DNA of 64,000 nucleotides from Dickeya zeae NCPPB 2538 (GTDB taxonomy: Bacteria > Pseudomonadota > Gammaproteobacteria > Enterobacterales > Enterobacteriaceae). The position numbers and the translations under genes are program-made. Position 1 is the stretch's first letter. Every line of letters starts with the position of its first letter. A model generated the notes under the pieces. It did not search any database. It saw only the letters and a program-made list of their open reading frames with translations, and was not told the origin of the DNA. The stretch lies in the NCBI RefSeq assembly GCF_000406165.1, contig NZ_CM001977.1, positions 4,112,280 to 4,176,279 on the forward strand. The letters run 5' to 3'. Below, piece by piece: positions 61,285 through 64,000 of the stretch.

Positions 61285-62445
61285 TCAGGCTGTCTGCGAC
61301 AACTGTTCCAGACTCTGCTTCGCCAGTTGATACAGATAGTGCGCGGTAGGAAACAGCGCCCGGTCATCCACCCGGAATTTCGGGTGGTGTAGCGCATAGG
61401 GGCCACCTGACCCGACCATCATGAAAGTGCCCGGCAGTTTCTGCTGGTAGAACGCAAAGTCCTCACCGATCGGGCTGGCGTCAACACGGCGAGCCTCAAA
61501 CCCTTCGGTATCCGCCACCTGCAACGCAAAATCCACCCAGTGCGCTGTGTTCACCACCGATGGTGGCCCCGGGTGCCAGATAAATTCGATTTCGGCACCG
61601 AAGGTGCTGGCGATACCGGCGACAATCTGACGGAAACGTTGTTCTATCAAGTCACGTGCCGCCTGACTGAACGTACGCACGGTGCCTTCCACATAGGCGG
61701 TGTCAGGAATCACGTTCCAGGTGCTGCCGCTGTGAACCTGGGTAATCGACACCACCGCATTGTTGTCTGACGGTACGGTACGACTGATGATAGTCTGCAC
61801 CGCGGAAATCAGCTGCCCCAAAATAATGATCGGATCATTACCTTCATGCGGTTTGGCAGCATGGCAGCCCTTGGCGGCAATCTTGATTTCGAAACGGTCG
61901 ACCCCGGCAGTCAGTGCACCGTCTTTACCGCCAATCACGCCGACCGGTAACGTTGGGTCGTTATGAATGCCAAAAATGGCGCTGGCACCGTCAAGCGCGC
62001 CAACGGCGATGACTTCCGGTGCGCCCAATCCGGTTTCTTCCGCAGCCTGAAACAGAATACGCACGGTACCTTTCAGTTCCGGCTCAATGCGCTTGAGCAG
62101 GATCGCCGCCCCCAGCGCCGCCGAAGAGTGAAAATCGTGTCCACAGGCGTGCATCACCCCGGCATTTTTTGAGCTGAACTCAACGCCGGACTCTTCCTCA
62201 ATCGGCAGGGCATCAATATCGGAACGCACGACGACCAGCGGGCCGTCTTGCAGGCCGCCCACTTCCGCCACCAGCCCGGTTTTTAGCGGCAACTCAAGGA
62301 TGCGAATACCTTCTTTTTCCAGTACAGCACGAATTTTTTTCGTCGTTTCAAACTCTTGATTGGACAATTCCGGATGCTGATGCAGTTCATGCCGAAACGC
62401 CTGAATAAACTGCGCCAACGGCGCATGCTGCGCATGTTCTTTCAT
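61285..62445 (-). CDS. M20 family (hippurate hydrolase-type) amidohydrolase
   Basis: A 386-aa metal-dependent amidohydrolase of peptidase family M20D, which removes acyl groups from N-acyl amino acids. Metal ligands are Cys101 and His103 in VMHACGHDFHSSAALGAAIL, Glu in QAAEETGLGAPEV, His in IFGIHNDPTLPVGV and the C-terminal HHPKFRVDD. A dimerisation (lid) domain lies between. The start follows AGAGGAGTCACCCGAC. It follows an amino-acid-type ABC transporter in the same operon, so it probably processes an imported N-acylated or otherwise modified amino acid. Resembles yxeP/ytnL-type systems for sulfur-containing compounds; substrate unproven. Confidence 0.88.
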   Translation of the reverse strand: MKEHAQHAPLAQFIQAFRHELHQHPELSNQEFETTKKIRAVLEKEGIRILELPLKTGLVAEVGGLQDGPLVVVRSDIDALPIEEESGVEFSSKNAGVMHACGHDFHSSAALGAAILLKRIEPELKGTVRILFQAAEETGLGAPEVIAVGALDGASAIFGIHNDPTLPVGVIGGKDGALTAGVDRFEIKIAAKGCHAAKPHEGNDPIIILGQLISAVQTIISRTVPSDNNAVVSITQVHSGSTWNVIPDTAYVEGTVRTFSQAARDLIEQRFRQIVAGIASTFGAEIEFIWHPGPPSVVNTAHWVDFALQVADTEGFEARRVDASPIGEDFAFYQQKLPGTFMMVGSGGPYALHHPKFRVDDRALFPTAHYLYQLAKQSLEQLSQTA

Positions 62446-62511
62446 GTCGGGTGACTCCTCTTCTTCTGCCCCGTCATCACGGGGCGTGCCCGCAGGTGAA
62501 TAGGTTATCGA

Positions 62512-63273
62512 TCAGATATCGAACTCTGAGGGTTCCTGAATCGTGGTGAGTTGCCGCAGGAAGCGACGGGTCTGCGGATTATCGGAGAAACTGATCACCT
62601 TCTCCGCCGGGCCTTGCTCAACAATATGCCCATCAGCCATAAAGATCACCCGGTCCGCCACGTCTTTGGCGAACTGCATCTCATGGGTCACGATCACCAT
62701 AGTAGTGTTTTGACCGGCCAGTTTCTGGATAACCTGTAACACCTCATGTACCCGTTCCGGGTCAAGTGCCGAGGTCGGCTCGTCAAACAAAATCGCCTTC
62801 GGGTCCACCGCCAACGCACGGGCAATACTCACTCGCTGCTGCTGACCGCCAGAGAGTGTCACCGGGTATTGGTGCGCTTGTGGTAACAGCCCGACCATTT
62901 CCAGCAGTGACAGCCCTATTTCGTCCGCCTGCTTTTTCGCTATCTTCTTCACCACGATCAAGGCTTCGGTGATGTTCTCCAGCGCGGTTTTGTTTTTGAA
63001 CAGGTTATAGTTCTGGAATACCATCGCCGTCTGACGCCGGAGCGCATATGCGTCCTTGCTGCTATAGCGGCGGGTATCCAGCGATTGCTCGCCAATAGTA
63101 ATCACGCCGGACTCTGGCTTTTCCAGCAAATTCAGGCACCGCAGCAGGGTGGATTTCCCTGAACCGGAAGGCCCGATGATCGCGACCACTTCGCCCTCGG
63201 CGATATCCAGGCTGATATTGTCCAGTACCACCTGGTCACCAAAACGTTTAGTCAGGTTTTTTACGCTAATCAT
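62512..63273 (-). CDS. ABC transporter ATP-binding protein, polar amino acid type
   Basis: A 253-aa ATPase of the polar amino acid uptake family. Walker A GPSGSGKST (34-42), Q-loop VFQNYNLFKNKTALENIT, signature LSGGQQQRVSIARALA, Walker B ILFDEPTSALDPE and H-loop VIVTHEMQFAKDVADRVIF are all intact. It lies between the permease and amidohydrolase genes with 9 and 66 bp gaps. Relatives include TcyC/YxeO-type cystine or modified-cysteine importers. Confidence 0.93.
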   Translation of the reverse strand: MISVKNLTKRFGDQVVLDNISLDIAEGEVVAIIGPSGSGKSTLLRCLNLLEKPESGVITIGEQSLDTRRYSSKDAYALRRQTAMVFQNYNLFKNKTALENITEALIVVKKIAKKQADEIGLSLLEMVGLLPQAHQYPVTLSGGQQQRVSIARALAVDPKAILFDEPTSALDPERVHEVLQVIQKLAGQNTTMVIVTHEMQFAKDVADRVIFMADGHIVEQGPAEKVISFSDNPQTRRFLRQLTTIQEPSEFDI

Positions 63274-63282
63274 ATCGGCTCC

Positions 63283-63966
63283 TTAACGCTGCCGTGAGTG
63301 GCTGAGCTTTTTCTCCAACTGAGATTGCAGCCAGGAGTAGACCACGATGAGCATCCAGTAAATCAGCCCCACCACCAGGAAGGTTTCAAAGAAACGCAGC
63401 GACTCGGCGGCGATCATCTTACCTTCGGCAAACAGCTCCGACACACCAAGCGCAAAGGCCACCGAGGTGTCTTTAATCAGTGAAATAAAGGTGTTGCCGG
63501 TCGCGGGTAGCGCATTAAGCATCGCCTGCGGCAGCACAATACGGCGGTAAATCTGTACTTTGTTCATTCCCACCGACAGACCGGCTTCGGTTTGACCGAA
63601 ATCCACCGACGCCAGCGCCGCACGGAAAATTTCCGCCATGTACGCGGAGTTCTTCAGGCTGAATCCGATAATGGCCGCCGTCATGGCTGATAAACCATTC
63701 AGTGATGGAAACAGCTGTGGCAGGCCGAAATAGATAATGAACAGCTGAACTAACGACGGGATGCCGCGAAACAGCGAAATATAAAACTCCACCAGTTTCG
63801 AAACCACCACAAAGCGGCTCTCACGAACCAGTGCCAGCACCAGTCCCAACACGATGGCAACCAGCATCGACACCACCGCCAGTAGCAGCGTGGTGGGCAA
63901 GTACATCAGTACCTGGGGAAATACCTTCAACAGGTAGGAAAGATCGATATTCATGAGCCATACCAT
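63283..63966 (-). CDS. ABC transporter permease, polar amino acid (HisM/TcyB) type
   Basis: A 227-aa inner-membrane permease with about five helices. The EAA loop is visible in SVDFGQTEAGLSVGMNKVQI and YRRIVLPQAML; FRGIPSLVQLFIIYFGLPQL is characteristic of the amino acid permease family. The ATG at 63966 overlaps an upstream TAA as TAATG, arguing for coupled translation from there; an ATG at 63954 (MNIDLSYLLK) is an alternative. Confidence 0.9.
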   Translation of the reverse strand: MVWLMNIDLSYLLKVFPQVLMYLPTTLLLAVVSMLVAIVLGLVLALVRESRFVVVSKLVEFYISLFRGIPSLVQLFIIYFGLPQLFPSLNGLSAMTAAIIGFSLKNSAYMAEIFRAALASVDFGQTEAGLSVGMNKVQIYRRIVLPQAMLNALPATGNTFISLIKDTSVAFALGVSELFAEGKMIAAESLRFFETFLVVGLIYWMLIVVYSWLQSQLEKKLSHSRQR

Positions 63967-64000
63967 TACAGCAAACGCCAGCCCGCAATCGAACTGGCGT
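63966..64000 (-). CDS. 3' end of an upstream gene of the ABC operon (partial)
   Basis: The frame from the right edge reads ASSIAGWRLL and stops at TAA (63968-63966), which overlaps the permease ATG by one base. That overlap is the main support for a coding frame; ten codons are too few to identify it. A second permease subunit or the substrate-binding protein would be expected. Confidence 0.45.
   Translation of the reverse strand, partial: ASSIAGWRLL

Overview
The window is chromosomal DNA of an enteric gamma-proteobacterium. Gene order and protein sequence follow Escherichia coli over long stretches, but the insertions, a Pectobacteriaceae-style intergenic repeat and the rearrangements fit a soft-rot enterobacterium such as Dickeya. 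That genus assignment is an inference from memory of gene order and repeat type. No rRNA, tRNA, CRISPR array, IS transposase or prophage gene was seen.

Block 1 (1-29.4 kb) matches the E. coli malP-glpEGR-glpD-glgPACXB-asd-yhgN-gnt-yhhW-ryhB region. Three insertions interrupt it. (a) A four-gene operon for an unidentified sugar acid (3156-7225) lies between glpG and glpE. It encodes a DeoR-type DNA-binding domain fused to a PfkB/ribokinase-family kinase, a DapA/NanA-family aldolase, a YhcH/NanQ-like protein and an anion:cation symporter. (b) An orphan BtsS-like pyruvate-sensor kinase, a CspA-family cold-shock gene with a cold-box leader and an orphan nikR (19380-22258) lie between glgB and asd. 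(c) An AT-rich stretch with a MITE-like repeat and an unknown Thr/Ser/Pro-rich 146-residue protein (27652-28628) lies between gntR and yhhW. The gluconate genes are rearranged: gntK is divergent from a GntT-type permease across a perfect 30-bp palindrome made of two overlapping GntR operators.

Block 2 (29.5-36.9 kb) carries the small RNA RyhB with its Fur box, then the anaerobic glycerol-3-phosphate genes: glpABC on the minus strand, divergent from glpTQ. With glpR, glpG, glpE and glpD, almost the whole glp regulon except the facilitator/kinase genes is in the window. Glycogen synthesis and breakdown (glgBXCAP) and maltodextrin phosphorylase sit between its two halves.

Block 3 (36.9-61.2 kb) is the E. 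coli 86-minute region: yigL-pldB, rhtB, rhtC, recQ, pldA, yigI, rarD, corA, uvrD, yigB-xerC-yigA-dapF-lptM, cyaY, cyaA and hemCDXY, followed by the small RNA GlmZ. An AbrB-family membrane protein replaces yigG/yigF. Regulatory sites visible here include a LexA box for uvrD, a CRP site and TTG start for cyaA, alternative hairpins in the corA leader, and a sigma-54 type promoter with GlrR-type sites upstream of glmZ.

Block 4 (61.2 kb to the end) is the 3' part of an operon for an M20 amidohydrolase and a polar amino acid type ABC transporter, cut by the window edge.
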